From positions 1-64,000 of the forward strand of contig WRII01000008.1 of NCBI GenBank assembly GCA_009782825.1: a stretch of DNA of 64,000 bases, read 5' to 3'. Position numbers and translations under genes: made by a program. Of the stretch, positions 44,528-52,527 are shown in pieces. The first letter of the stretch is position 1. Each line of letters starts with the position of its first letter. The notes below the pieces were generated by a model. The model ran no database searches. It saw only the letters and a program-made list of their open reading frames with translations, and was not told where the DNA came from. The stretch comes from Peptococcaceae bacterium (lineage in GTDB: Bacteria > Bacillota > Desulfitobacteriia > Desulfitobacteriales > Syntrophobotulaceae).

Positions 44528-45884
44528 GTATACCAACCTCCTCATTTTGCCTCAAGGGGCAAATGGGTTCTCCCCCAAGGTCATCTTCTGCAAAAAGACG
44601 GCATCCCCCGCAAAAATCCTTGGCTATGCAAGTTCCACAGGCACTATGAGCAAAAGATGCACTTTGCCTGAATTGTCGATAGTGGTTCAAAACGTCGCTG
44701 TCCCGCCATATTGTTCCTAGGGGACTAAGTGCCAAATTTCCCGCCTTGTATTCTGGCCCCACAAGTTGCGAACACGGGTACACCAAACCGTCCGGTGAAA
44801 CCGATATTATCCTGTCGCCAGCCACACATCCTTTTATTCCGGCTTTGAACGCGGCCTTATTGCCCACCTTTTTCATCATAAATGCAGATGCACAATCCAA
44901 TCTTATCATAAGATGGGGATACTGATGTTTTATGTAAAGCAACCCACCCTCAAAGGCACACCAATCGTCTTTGTTCGGGCTTTCTCTTTGCCAGCGCGTT
45001 ATATTATTTATGGGCTTGTACCGCAAGAATATTAACCGCTGGAAACCACACAAGACCATCAATTCCACCAACCGAGGCAGGTTTTGGATGGTGAAGCGCG
45101 TCATAATAAGATTTGCCCCAATAAGAACATCGGCTTTAGCGGCATAGTCAACCAATCCGCGCAACTCGGCTACGGTGTTGGTTGTGTCCATGACAAGCGA
45201 TTCTGAGCGAATTCCCACATGGAGGGATTTAACATACCGCAAGACTTCAGCGCTACGGCTGTCAAAACTATATTTCCCTGTAGTGATATGCGTTACTAAC
45301 CCCTTGTTTGTGGCATAACACACAATGTCCCTTAAATCTGACCTTAGAAACGGTTCGCCGCCCCCAATTGCCAACTGGAAAACGCTCTGTCTCGCTATAT
45401 CGTCTATTATACCGCACATAGCCGCAGTGTCCAACTCCCCACTGGAAGCATAATTTCGGGCATAGCAATCCGGGCAGTCTTCATGACAGCGGTATGTTAC
45501 CGCTAAATGGACAGTTTCAGGGGCGGAAAGTACCTTGTCGATAATTTGGGGTTTATTCCCTTCGTTGAAATTATGCTTGAAATTAGGTAGGCATTTATCT
45601 GCGATATAGGGATTTTCGGCTGTGCTTGATGTGCATATTGTAACAACATCTGTCGCTAATAGCATAGGTAGTACATTGCATGATTGTTTTCGACTCATAA
45701 GTGTGCCGGCATCTATTCGACCTGCCTGTCTTAGCCAACATAGGAATTGAAACGCCTCTCTATCTACTTCAAGCGTAGCACCTGTTTGCCTATGAAAAAT
45801 AAGCCCGCCGAAGTGTTCTTCCCTAAGCATTACATCGTCAGATATTCGCAAAAATCCGGGTTTGGGTATGGCATTGGTTATCAT
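44508..45884 (-). CDS. Radical SAM/SPASM enzyme with N-terminal PqqD-like domain
   Basis: The ATG at 45884 follows AGGAG by 8 nt (458 residues). The N-terminal ~80 residues (LRISDDVMLREEHFGGLIFH, then TLEVDREAFQFLCWL) look like a PqqD-type RiPP recognition element. The radical-SAM motif is CHEDCPDC (CxxxCxxC) with the GGGEPFL SAM-binding turn. The C-terminal SPASM region has several Cys (GCVAGDRIISVSPDGLVYPC, then CGTCIAKDFCGGC) for auxiliary clusters. This build is typical of peptide-modifying maturases. Overlap with the next gene indicates a joint function. Confidence 0.88.
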   Translation of the reverse strand: MITNAIPKPGFLRISDDVMLREEHFGGLIFHRQTGATLEVDREAFQFLCWLRQAGRIDAGTLMSRKQSCNVLPMLLATDVVTICTSSTAENPYIADKCLPNFKHNFNEGNKPQIIDKVLSAPETVHLAVTYRCHEDCPDCYARNYASSGELDTAAMCGIIDDIARQSVFQLAIGGGEPFLRSDLRDIVCYATNKGLVTHITTGKYSFDSRSAEVLRYVKSLHVGIRSESLVMDTTNTVAELRGLVDYAAKADVLIGANLIMTRFTIQNLPRLVELMVLCGFQRLIFLRYKPINNITRWQRESPNKDDWCAFEGGLLYIKHQYPHLMIRLDCASAFMMKKVGNKAAFKAGIKGCVAGDRIISVSPDGLVYPCSQLVGPEYKAGNLALSPLGTIWRDSDVLNHYRQFRQSASFAHSACGTCIAKDFCGGCRLFAEDDLGGEPICPLRQNEEVGIHGDFKY

Positions 45885-46207
45885 GTTAAAATCTCCTGCG
45901 GAGCATACAGTGGGTACATTTCTATATGATGCACAGAAGTCCTGAGGCAAAACAACAAAGTAACCTCGCCTCATCGGCAGGAAACCATTTGATAGCGTCT
46001 TGGGGTTCCGCTATATCTCATCATAATATTCAATCGCCCAATCCTTTATAGCGTTGAAGCGATCTATTTTTTCAGGCTTGATAGAAAACGCCTCAGCAAC
46101 ATGCTTCTCACTCGAACTCTTTGTTTATTGTACCATATATCTTGAAAGAGTAAACTAAAGCCCTCGACATTTTTTTGCCGTAAGCTTAGCATACTCATTC
46201 ATATTAT
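45885..46207. other. Leader region of the radical-SAM cassette
   Basis: About 320 bp between tRNA-Pro and the maturase. The only coding-like piece is at 46011-46123. A promoter is expected here, but I see no convincing one. Confidence 0.35.
46011..46123 (-). pseudogene. Coding fragment without a start codon
   Basis: A minus-strand frame reads SEKHVAEAFSIKPEKIDRFN and DWAIEYYDEI to a stop at 46011, in protein-like composition, but a stop precedes it and no start codon exists. It looks like the end of a lost gene just before the radical-SAM cassette. Confidence 0.3.
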
Positions 46208-46284
46208 TGGTCGGGGCAGAGGGATTTGAACCCCCGGCCTCCTGCTCCCAAGGCAGGCGCGCTACCAAACTGCGCTATACCCCG
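46208..46284 (-). tRNA. tRNA-Pro (anticodon TGG)
   Basis: A complete 77-nt cloverleaf: acceptor CGGGGTA with TGCCCCG, D-arm GCGC/GCGC, anticodon stem CCTGC/GCAGG with loop CTTGGGA (TGG), T-arm GGGGG-TTCAAAT-CCCTC, A73 and an encoded CCA. Confidence 0.95.
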
Positions 46285-46456
46285 TTCGACACCAAGTAAC
46301 AGTATATCGTAGCAGCGAAGTCTCGTCAAGAGCAAAAATGTACATGTAAATATATTCTATTAAACCTCGGCGGCGCCCCTTAGGGACTGCACCTAAATAA
46401 CTTGGACATCCAAAGCACTATCACTTGTGTGGGTCTGAAGGCGAAAATTCTGCGCC

Positions 46457-47905
46457 CTAATTACACGGTACCTCCACCCAACCCTTCTTCACATTCCCCT
46501 CCACACTCTGCTCAAACAGCTCCAAAATCTGCTCCTCATCATCCGAAATCATCACCTCACGCTGCAGCGGCTCCTTCCGATCAGAACTAAAATTCGTATA
46601 ATGAAAAACATACCCCGGATACTCCTCAGACAGCTTATTCGTCTTCCAAACCAGAAACTTCTGCACCATCAGCTTCTTGCCAGACTCCTTCCTGTAAACC
46701 ACACGCTTCATGACCTCCGAAGCCGGCAGCTTCGCCGGCGCAGCCTTCCCCGCAGCCTCCGTCTCAACATAAGAAAACTCATTGATCTGTTCCAGCCGTA
46801 TATCCTCATACACAGCCCGTTTATCCTCACGAAACCGCACAAAAATCGGAAAAACCACACTGATCCCCTGTACCGTCCCCTTACGGATATACTTGCCGTC
46901 TTCAAGTCCCAGCACAGCGTTTTGAATACACCCCGTGGACGTATCAAAAAGCACATCATTGATCATCAACTCAATAATAACCTCCGGCTTAATCATATGG
47001 AACGCCACATGATTCGAATCCGTCTCAATATATTCCGAGTCAACCGTCAGCGGTTCCAACCGTTTCAGCAGCTCACTCCGGGCCTCATCGCTGAATCCGT
47101 TGCCGGTTTTGCCAATGATTTGAAACTCCCCCGGCCCGGGCATCAAAGCCAGCAGCAGCGACCGCACCTGCCCTTTGCTCTCCCCGGTTCCCTCCGAATA
47201 CCCAACTACAGCCACATCAAGAGTATACCGGGGCTTCACCTTATAAACCAGCGGCAGCTCAGTGCGCACCACCAGCCCTTCCCCTCCGCCTTGTTCGACC
47301 CATTCCGTGTAAACCGCCTTCACCTGAGACTTATTCGAACATTTGCGGCAATCCACAGGCCCACAGAGGTGCGCCCGATCAAAAATATCACTGAGTTTCT
47401 TATGAGTTTCCCCATAAGAAGCAGCCCGAAAACGCACATCATCCAGTTCCAGAATATCAAACATCGCCAACCGCAGCTTCGCCGCCTTCCCCGCATCCGC
47501 CAAAGCCGTCAGCACATGAAACACCCGGGTTCGCTCCCTCCCTTCATCCGCATAAAGCTCCGCCGGAACAACCGCCTGGCGGATACCGGCGGCCTTGAGA
47601 GCATTCACAGCATCCTCCAGACAGGCCAGCCCTGTCCGAACACGCCCGGATCGGTTAATCAAAGCCGCTTGATCCTGCTCCCCGTCAAAAAACAGGACAT
47701 TCATCTCCCCATCATACTTACGGGTCACATAAAACTCACTGCCTCCCAGGCGAAAATCAATCTGATCGCTGCTCACATTGATATAGTTTTTGCAAACATC
47801 CTTTTTATAAGAAATAGCCTTCTGGGTGCTGGCCTGATCCACAGCGTCAGCTTCGCCTTCATAATAGCCGTGCAACGGCGTCATCTTGCTTCTGTCAATC
47901 ATCAT
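46457..47905 (-). CDS. ATP-dependent DNA/RNA ligase-family protein
   Basis: The 482-residue protein shows the covalent nucleotidyltransferase motifs: I, KYDG at 63-66 (Lys that takes AMP); III, MFDILELD near 148; IV, EGLVVR at 209-214; V, YKVKPRYTLD at 221-230. An OB-fold-like segment with QVRSLLLALMPGPGEFQIIG follows. A CGPVDCRKC stretch (181-189) could bind zinc. The C-terminal ~150 residues are not part of a standard ligase. It is the last gene of a four-gene operon with a metallophosphoesterase. It is not the house-keeping NAD-dependent LigA. The preferred substrate (DNA or RNA) cannot be read from the sequence. Confidence 0.82.
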   Translation of the reverse strand: MMIDRSKMTPLHGYYEGEADAVDQASTQKAISYKKDVCKNYINVSSDQIDFRLGGSEFYVTRKYDGEMNVLFFDGEQDQAALINRSGRVRTGLACLEDAVNALKAAGIRQAVVPAELYADEGRERTRVFHVLTALADAGKAAKLRLAMFDILELDDVRFRAASYGETHKKLSDIFDRAHLCGPVDCRKCSNKSQVKAVYTEWVEQGGGEGLVVRTELPLVYKVKPRYTLDVAVVGYSEGTGESKGQVRSLLLALMPGPGEFQIIGKTGNGFSDEARSELLKRLEPLTVDSEYIETDSNHVAFHMIKPEVIIELMINDVLFDTSTGCIQNAVLGLEDGKYIRKGTVQGISVVFPIFVRFREDKRAVYEDIRLEQINEFSYVETEAAGKAAPAKLPASEVMKRVVYRKESGKKLMVQKFLVWKTNKLSEEYPGYVFHYTNFSSDRKEPLQREVMISDDEEQILELFEQSVEGNVKKGWVEVPCN

Positions 47906-47952
47906 GGCACATCACCTTCACTCCCATAGTTTGTAGATTCGCATTTGATTCT

Positions 47953-48009
47953 GCTGCAAATAGTTATTTCCGCTGCAAATAGTTATTTCCGCTGTAAATA
48001 GTGATTCAT
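47953..48009. repeat. Three 19-bp tandem repeats in the ligase operon
   Basis: GCTGCAAATAGTTATTTCC occurs twice in perfect tandem, then a third variant copy (GCTGTAAATAGTGATTCAT). They lie between the ligase gene and the 232-residue gene. The TGCAAATAGT core returns at 49417 upstream of another operon gene. Confidence 0.9.
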
Positions 48010-48024
48010 CTTACGAAGATCGAA

Positions 48025-48723
48025 TTACAGCACTTTCACTTCCATATTGGTCAAATGCAGAATCAGGCAATAGCCCTCCCCCTGGATCCGCCCTTCCAAG
48101 AACCCCCGGTATGGCTCTCCCCCCTGGGTAAGAATCAAAGGGTCATTGCCCTTTTTGCCACCGCCAATAAACATCAGCGAATCCGATTCATGTAACCCCT
48201 TCGCCATATTATACAAAAAATCATAAGTGAGTCCGCTGATATGCTTCAGCTGCAGCTTGCGCTGGAAGACAAACCTTCGGATAATAACGCTCTTGGGAAA
48301 CTTCTTCCCAGTCCACTGCACAATCGATTCCCCTGTCACATTGGACATAGCCTTGGCCAAATCCCGGCGCTCCTTTTCATTCCCCTGAGGATCCTTGATA
48401 ATCTGCGTCATATTGACACGGTAAGCAATCTTATTCTCCTGATCAAGATAAAGCTTTTGCGTCTGTGTAATCTTCTTGCCAATGACCTCCATATCAATTT
48501 CAGGATCACCAGCGATAATATCCTCCCCCATCTGCCTCAGATCATCATAGTTTTGGCTCAAGGTCTCAAAAGCCAAGGCCAGATTCTGTTTCAGCACCTT
48601 GATATTGATATACTCCTCGCCATTTTTCAGCACCCGCCTGAACCCGGACGGTTTTTTAACCGTCTCCATACACACCTGAGCATCCCGCTTTTTCTCGTTA
48701 GTTATGTTAATCGTCCTCATCAC
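48025..48723 (-). CDS. Unknown protein of the ligase operon
   Basis: The 232-residue soluble protein has a helical N-terminal half (NIKVLKQNLALAFETLSQNY) and a C-terminal half with conserved-looking motifs (YDFLYNMAKGLHESDSLMFI, GGGKKGNDPLILTQGGEPYR and GFLEGRI). I recognise no family, signal or membrane segment. It ends about 120 bp before the ligase gene, with the 19-bp repeats between, and begins 22 bp after the upstream 208-residue gene. Confidence 0.65.
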   Translation of the reverse strand: MMRTINITNEKKRDAQVCMETVKKPSGFRRVLKNGEEYINIKVLKQNLALAFETLSQNYDDLRQMGEDIIAGDPEIDMEVIGKKITQTQKLYLDQENKIAYRVNMTQIIKDPQGNEKERRDLAKAMSNVTGESIVQWTGKKFPKSVIIRRFVFQRKLQLKHISGLTYDFLYNMAKGLHESDSLMFIGGGKKGNDPLILTQGGEPYRGFLEGRIQGEGYCLILHLTNMEVKVL

Positions 48724-48744
48724 TTCACCCCTTGCTTAAAACAT

Positions 48745-49371
48745 TTAAAGCATCGCAAAATCAATATCATCGCTTTCGTCCTCATCCTCCGTATCACTGT
48801 CATCCCCCACAGCAATTTCATTGGGGCTGATAAATTCAAAGGCGTTGAGCGTCCCAATAAACATAAACAGTTCCTTATTGCCATCGATGTCCGACAGCAG
48901 CAAAAAAGCCGGCGAGGTTTCAAAGCTGTCCCTGTAACAATAGGCAAAAGTATAGATGTCGTCCCCGATCATGGCGATCAGATCAGGATCAGCCTCTTTC
49001 AAATGGTAAAAAGCCGTAATAGAGCAGTCAAGGAGCTGCTCTATACTCGCTTTTTCAGCTAACATAGTGACCTTGCCATAAGACGACGGTGTTATCACCG
49101 CATCGCAGCCATCGTTTGTGATGGTTTTAATTTGACTGCGTTCAACCCATTTTCCGTCATCTGATACCATGCCCAGACCGATACCACCCTTGGGAATAAT
49201 GATGGTACCTGAGGCGTCTGTGGAAACCAACACACATTCATTGCCCTCGTCATCAAAAGCATGTTTCTCACTCCAGCCATAGAGCTTTTTTCGATCGATT
49301 TTAATTGGTTCAACAGTAAATTCTCTGCCGTCGATGGCAAAGGCCATTTCTTTAGCCATAATTTTGCTCAC
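48745..49371 (-). CDS. Unknown protein of the ligase operon
   Basis: The 208-residue cytosolic protein begins MSKIMAKEMAFAIDGREFTV; it is beta-rich, with SGTIIIPKGGIGLGMVSDDG, and ends in an acidic tail (DDSDTEDEDESDDIDFAML). Acidic tails often mediate binding or mimic nucleic acid; nothing more specific is visible. No family recognised. The next operon gene starts 22 bp downstream. Confidence 0.62.
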   Translation of the reverse strand: MSKIMAKEMAFAIDGREFTVEPIKIDRKKLYGWSEKHAFDDEGNECVLVSTDASGTIIIPKGGIGLGMVSDDGKWVERSQIKTITNDGCDAVITPSSYGKVTMLAEKASIEQLLDCSITAFYHLKEADPDLIAMIGDDIYTFAYCYRDSFETSPAFLLLSDIDGNKELFMFIGTLNAFEFISPNEIAVGDDSDTEDEDESDDIDFAML

Positions 49372-49416
49372 TCCTTTTGCGCCCTCATCTCCATTATACT
49401 TACTATTGATTCTCCC

Positions 49417-49462
49417 TGCAAATAGTCACTTTGCAGCGCTGTGGTCACTTTGCAGCGCCGCA
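49417..49462. repeat. Inverted and tandem repeats upstream of the 208-residue gene
   Basis: TGCAAATAGTCACTTTGCA (49417-49435) is an inverted repeat with 6-bp arms. Overlapping it, two 19-bp units starting GTCACTTTGCAGCGC lie in tandem (49425-49443 and 49444-49462). They share the TGCAAATAGT core with the repeats at 47953. A shared operator or a repeat seed is possible. Confidence 0.75.
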
Positions 49463-49550
49463 GCGCAAGAGCCTCAACGCCTTTGCTGACAAGCATAAAA
49501 CCCTCCTTGCCGGTCTGCCTCCTTCCATGTCAGGATCATCTAATCAAACA

Positions 49551-50456
49551 TCACACAAAATACCCAGCCAACGCCTCAGGCCCTTTAGCCACAGTCCGGG
49601 CCACCTTCAGAACACCCTGATCATCACACTCAACACTCCACTTAATCAACGCGATGGTTCCGCTTACAATCTCAATCGATGTGACAACTTCCTTGTGCAC
49701 ACAACACCCATCATTGAAGTACCTCGATTCCCCGGGCTTTGGAAACGCCTCCAGATGCGTGTGCCCAGCGATGACCATAACATTCTCTTTGGCTGCCCAA
49801 CGAGCCAGATCTTCAGCGACAGATTTTTTCTTTTTGGGGCTGCCGGCCGCACTCAGAGGATTGTTGACGCCCACAAAGCCCAGAGGCCTCCAAACATACT
49901 GCACAAGAAAACGAGACACCTTCCAGAAATCATCGTTTAAGGGATCCACCTGATGCCCATGAAACGCATGGATTTTCCACCCTGTCTCCCGATGTTTAAA
50001 CACAAGACCCATGGGAAAGGTGATTCCGGGATACAACTCAACAGAGTGCTCCCCTTCCCCCACGTTCATATGCTCCCGAACCCATTTAGGCTTTTTCTTG
50101 ACCATGTCATGATTGCCCACAGCACAGAGGAACCGCCCCTCCTTGTACAAAGCGGCAAGGTTCTCAAAAATTTTACTGTAGGCCTCTTGGATCTGACTGA
50201 ACCTGCGAGTCTTCCAAAGCTCATCGCCGTCACCCAGCTCCACATACGTGAATCCGCCCAAGGCATAATAGTTCAGAGCCATCACATAAATATTTCTGTT
50301 TGGATAAAATACATCCGCACCACCCCCATCGCCGCGATGACAGTCACTCATGAACACCAGTTTTGACGTATCATCAAACAGCATTTCCGGGGCGCTCTCA
50401 AATACTTTGGCAATTTTTTTATACCTGATATTTTTATTCCTATTAATTAGTCTCAT
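49551..50456 (-). CDS. Calcineurin-like metallophosphoesterase
   Basis: The 301-residue protein has all metal-binding blocks: MSDCHRGDGGG (D38, H40), ELGDGDELW (about 73-81), GNHDM (114-118), HGHQVD and GHTHLEAFP. This makes it a likely phosphatase or nuclease of the UDP-2,3-diacylglucosamine pyrophosphatase-like/YfcE group, with no signal peptide. As first gene of the operon with a ligase, it could process nucleic-acid ends, as phosphoesterases do in Pnkp-type repair; this is inference from neighbourhood. Confidence 0.85.
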   Translation of the reverse strand: MRLINRNKNIRYKKIAKVFESAPEMLFDDTSKLVFMSDCHRGDGGGADVFYPNRNIYVMALNYYALGGFTYVELGDGDELWKTRRFSQIQEAYSKIFENLAALYKEGRFLCAVGNHDMVKKKPKWVREHMNVGEGEHSVELYPGITFPMGLVFKHRETGWKIHAFHGHQVDPLNDDFWKVSRFLVQYVWRPLGFVGVNNPLSAAGSPKKKKSVAEDLARWAAKENVMVIAGHTHLEAFPKPGESRYFNDGCCVHKEVVTSIEIVSGTIALIKWSVECDDQGVLKVARTVAKGPEALAGYFV

Positions 50457-50517
50457 TTAACACCATAATACTTTCATAAAAAATTCACAACACAATTGAG
50501 TGCGCCGCAAAAAATCA

Positions 50518-51384
50518 TCACAATGATTTATAGGTTTCTCTCAGCGCCTCTTTCGTTTCGGAACCCTGAGTAAGATCATGATACATCTCACAGTTGCTTC
50601 TGTTGTTCGCTTGGGCCAACATGCGCACAACTCCCCGGCGGGTTATCGGCTGAAATGAATAAGGGGTATCGAATACGAATTCGACAGTCTTTCCATCAGC
50701 CAGAATAGAAACATGATCATACCCTCTCTGCCCCAAAGCCTCCACAAAAGCTTGGCGCATAGCTCTCGTCTTCAGCGTAATCCGGAACCGCGCTGTCAAC
50801 TCCTCCGGCTCTGAGAATTCGCCAAGGACAAACCCCGTCAGCCACCAATGCCTCTCCTTCCGCGTGAAAAGAACTTCATTGTTCTTCATCATGGTCATGG
50901 ACATCAACAGCTGCTCTTTTGGATCAACTGCCCGGTACAACGTATCGCCCAAGAATCTCAGAATGCCCCATACGGCTCTCTCTGACCAGCTCCCCTCCCG
51001 CCAAAACTCTCTGTCTGCCTTAGAATCTTCCTCCGCTGCATAAACGCCAATTTCGCATCCCGTGGTCATGCCATATTGACCTTTCCAGAATTCAATAAGC
51101 CAGTGTTTCCCATCGTAGTCGAAACGAATAGGCTCCGAATCAAAGATCAGGCTCATGAAAGGCGACGCCACATCATAGAACCGGCAATATCCATATTGCC
51201 TTTGCCAAGGCTCCTGAACTGAGTAGAAAATATCCTGCTCAGCATCATAAGCAAATCCTGTTTCCTCCAGCATCACTCCTTGGCGAAGGGCTTCCCCTCC
51301 CGGATGAACAAGCAAACCTTCTGAGCTGTGGAGTTCCGTTTCCTCATGTGAATCTATGGATCTTTTCTTTTTTAATAACGACAT
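50518..51384 (-). CDS. DUF4474 domain protein
   Basis: The 288-residue protein has the DUF4474 pattern: GFAYDAEQDIFYSVQEPWQR, then PIRFDYDGKHWLIEFWKGQY and GMTTGCEIGVYA. The family is widespread in Clostridia and of unknown function. The part after about residue 170 is less recognisable (TRKERHWWLTGFVLGEFSEP). No signal peptide. It lies 61 bp before the phosphoesterase start, codirectional, so it may head the same transcript. Confidence 0.85.
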   Translation of the reverse strand: MSLLKKKRSIDSHEETELHSSEGLLVHPGGEALRQGVMLEETGFAYDAEQDIFYSVQEPWQRQYGYCRFYDVASPFMSLIFDSEPIRFDYDGKHWLIEFWKGQYGMTTGCEIGVYAAEEDSKADREFWREGSWSERAVWGILRFLGDTLYRAVDPKEQLLMSMTMMKNNEVLFTRKERHWWLTGFVLGEFSEPEELTARFRITLKTRAMRQAFVEALGQRGYDHVSILADGKTVEFVFDTPYSFQPITRRGVVRMLAQANNRSNCEMYHDLTQGSETKEALRETYKSL

Positions 51385-51718
51385 GATTTTTATCCTCTCT
51401 TAGATGTGATCTGCATAGCCGATATTCTTCATCTTTAGCCATATCTATCGGCTTACCGATTATCTTTTTCAGTTTATATAGTTTATTCTTTTATATAGTT
51501 TATTCTCCTGACTTCCCATATGTGAACAGGCTCATTGCTTCCATGAAAGATACCGGCGGGAAGCATGTTCCGCTCTATGTACTGCGGCGCCTAAAAAGGC
51601 TGCTTTTTGTGATCAGGAAGAAAAATAGAAAAATATTTGATTTTTTTTGTAACACTTCGCCTTATTAAGTGTATATATAATTAAGCAACTATCAAAATAC
51701 TTTAGGAGGTAACACGAC
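51385..51718. other. Divergent intergenic region upstream of the RiPP precursor
   Basis: About 330 bp between diverging genes. The right part is AT-rich and should hold the precursor's promoter: TATATA/TATAAT-like boxes at about 51671-51681 and an ACACTT/AAGTGT inverted repeat (about 51653-51673). A TTTATATAGTTTATTCT direct repeat lies at about 51475-51505. No gene seen. Confidence 0.4.
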
Positions 51719-52024
51719 ATGTTAACAGAAGAAAGAGCCAGTATCCTTACGGAAATCCTCAGTGCTGATGAAGCACGCGCACAGACCCTTTTGAGCCTTG
51801 ATACGAAGGAAGCCTTGAAGCAAATCAACGCACTGGGCAACGATTTCACGCTGGACGAACTGAAAGAGTACGGAAAAGCAATGGAAGCCTCTTCCGCGCA
51901 AGGCGAGTTGGATGCTGACTCCCTGGATGATGTGGCAGGCGGCATATTTCGCCCAGTGCCATTCCCCAATCCCTCTTGGAACTACTGGAAACAAAAGCTT
52001 CCCAACATCCGGCCCTGGAAATAA
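51719..52024 (+). CDS. Nif11-type leader RiPP precursor with Pro/Trp-rich core
   Basis: The 101-residue protein starts 9 nt after AGGAGG. Residues 1-75 are a Nif11-like leader: acidic helices, the signature ALGNDFTLDELKEYG, then ELDADSLDDVAGG ending in the Gly-Gly cleavage site at 74-75. The 26-residue core (76-101) has no Cys and no Thr, only one Ser, but five Pro, three Trp, one Tyr and several Lys/Arg (starting IFRPVPFPNP and ending IRPWK), so net positive. It cannot become a classical lanthipeptide. No transporter, protease or LanM lies nearby; the nearest candidate enzyme is the radical-SAM protein 6 kb away. A strong terminator follows. Confidence 0.82.
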   Translation: MLTEERASILTEILSADEARAQTLLSLDTKEALKQINALGNDFTLDELKEYGKAMEASSAQGELDADSLDDVAGGIFRPVPFPNPSWNYWKQKLPNIRPWK

Positions 52025-52121
52025 GGACCTTCATGAGTACAAGCGCACCTGGTTACGATGAAATGACCCCGTAAGCAGGCAAGGCGTTGGACGTTTAATT
52101 TAAGGGCTTGATGAGTGCTCC

Positions 52122-52155
52122 GGCGGATGGCATCGTTGCCATCCGCCCCTTTTTT
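52122..52155 (+). terminator. Terminator of the RiPP precursor
   Basis: GGCGGATGGCA and its exact complement form an 11-bp stem around TCGT, followed by CC and six T. Confidence 0.92.
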
Positions 52156-52336
52156 CACTACGCCTGGAGGTGGAGCTCCTATTCTTCTTAGGATAAGGGA
52201 CTGTAACTAAATATCGGATACAAAAAAATATTAAAAAAAAAATTTAATTAAACACTCATTTAACATTTGTCCTTTATACTTAAGTCATGGTTAACGTTAA
52301 TGAATTTCTCAACGTAATCATCTCCTCCTTTACTCT

Positions 52337-52403
52337 GGGCGTATCAAGTTTTCTTTTAGCAGATATAATCTGCATTAAGAAAAAGGGATACGCCCTTTTT
52401 TTT
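52337..52403 (+). terminator. Long imperfect hairpin with T-run
   Basis: GGGCGTATC pairs with GATACGCCC at the base, TTTTCTT with AAGAAAA-type sequence in the middle and GCAGAT with ATCTGC at the tip, followed by eight T. It lies within a short hydrophobic frame from 52287 (VIISSFTLGVSSFLLADIIC) that runs into repeat copy C; that frame lacks a ribosome binding site. It may be the terminator of a small RNA or a decayed element. Confidence 0.6.
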
Positions 52404-52446
52404 GATATCATTTTTTTGATGTCATTCTTTTCCGACCTTTGCTATC

Positions 52447-52527
52447 CTAACGCGGGCTACGCCCGCAAGTGGTCAGTGATCAGTGGTCAGTATTGGATTT
52501 TCTTGTTTTTGAAGCTTCACGTCTGTG
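52447..52527 (+). repeat. Dispersed element, copy C
   Basis: CTAACGCGGGCTACGCCCGC head hairpin, heptamers GTGGTCA/GTGATCA/GTGGTCA, GTATTGGATTTTCTTG and a degraded tail (AGCTTCACGTCTGT). It abuts the stop codon of the minus-strand gene at 52528. Confidence 0.9.

Noticed and set aside
47953-48009. CRISPR-like array
   Set aside because: Three abutting 19-bp units without spacers are a tandem repeat, and no cas gene is present. The same applies to 60918-60971 and the repeats in mfd and comEC.
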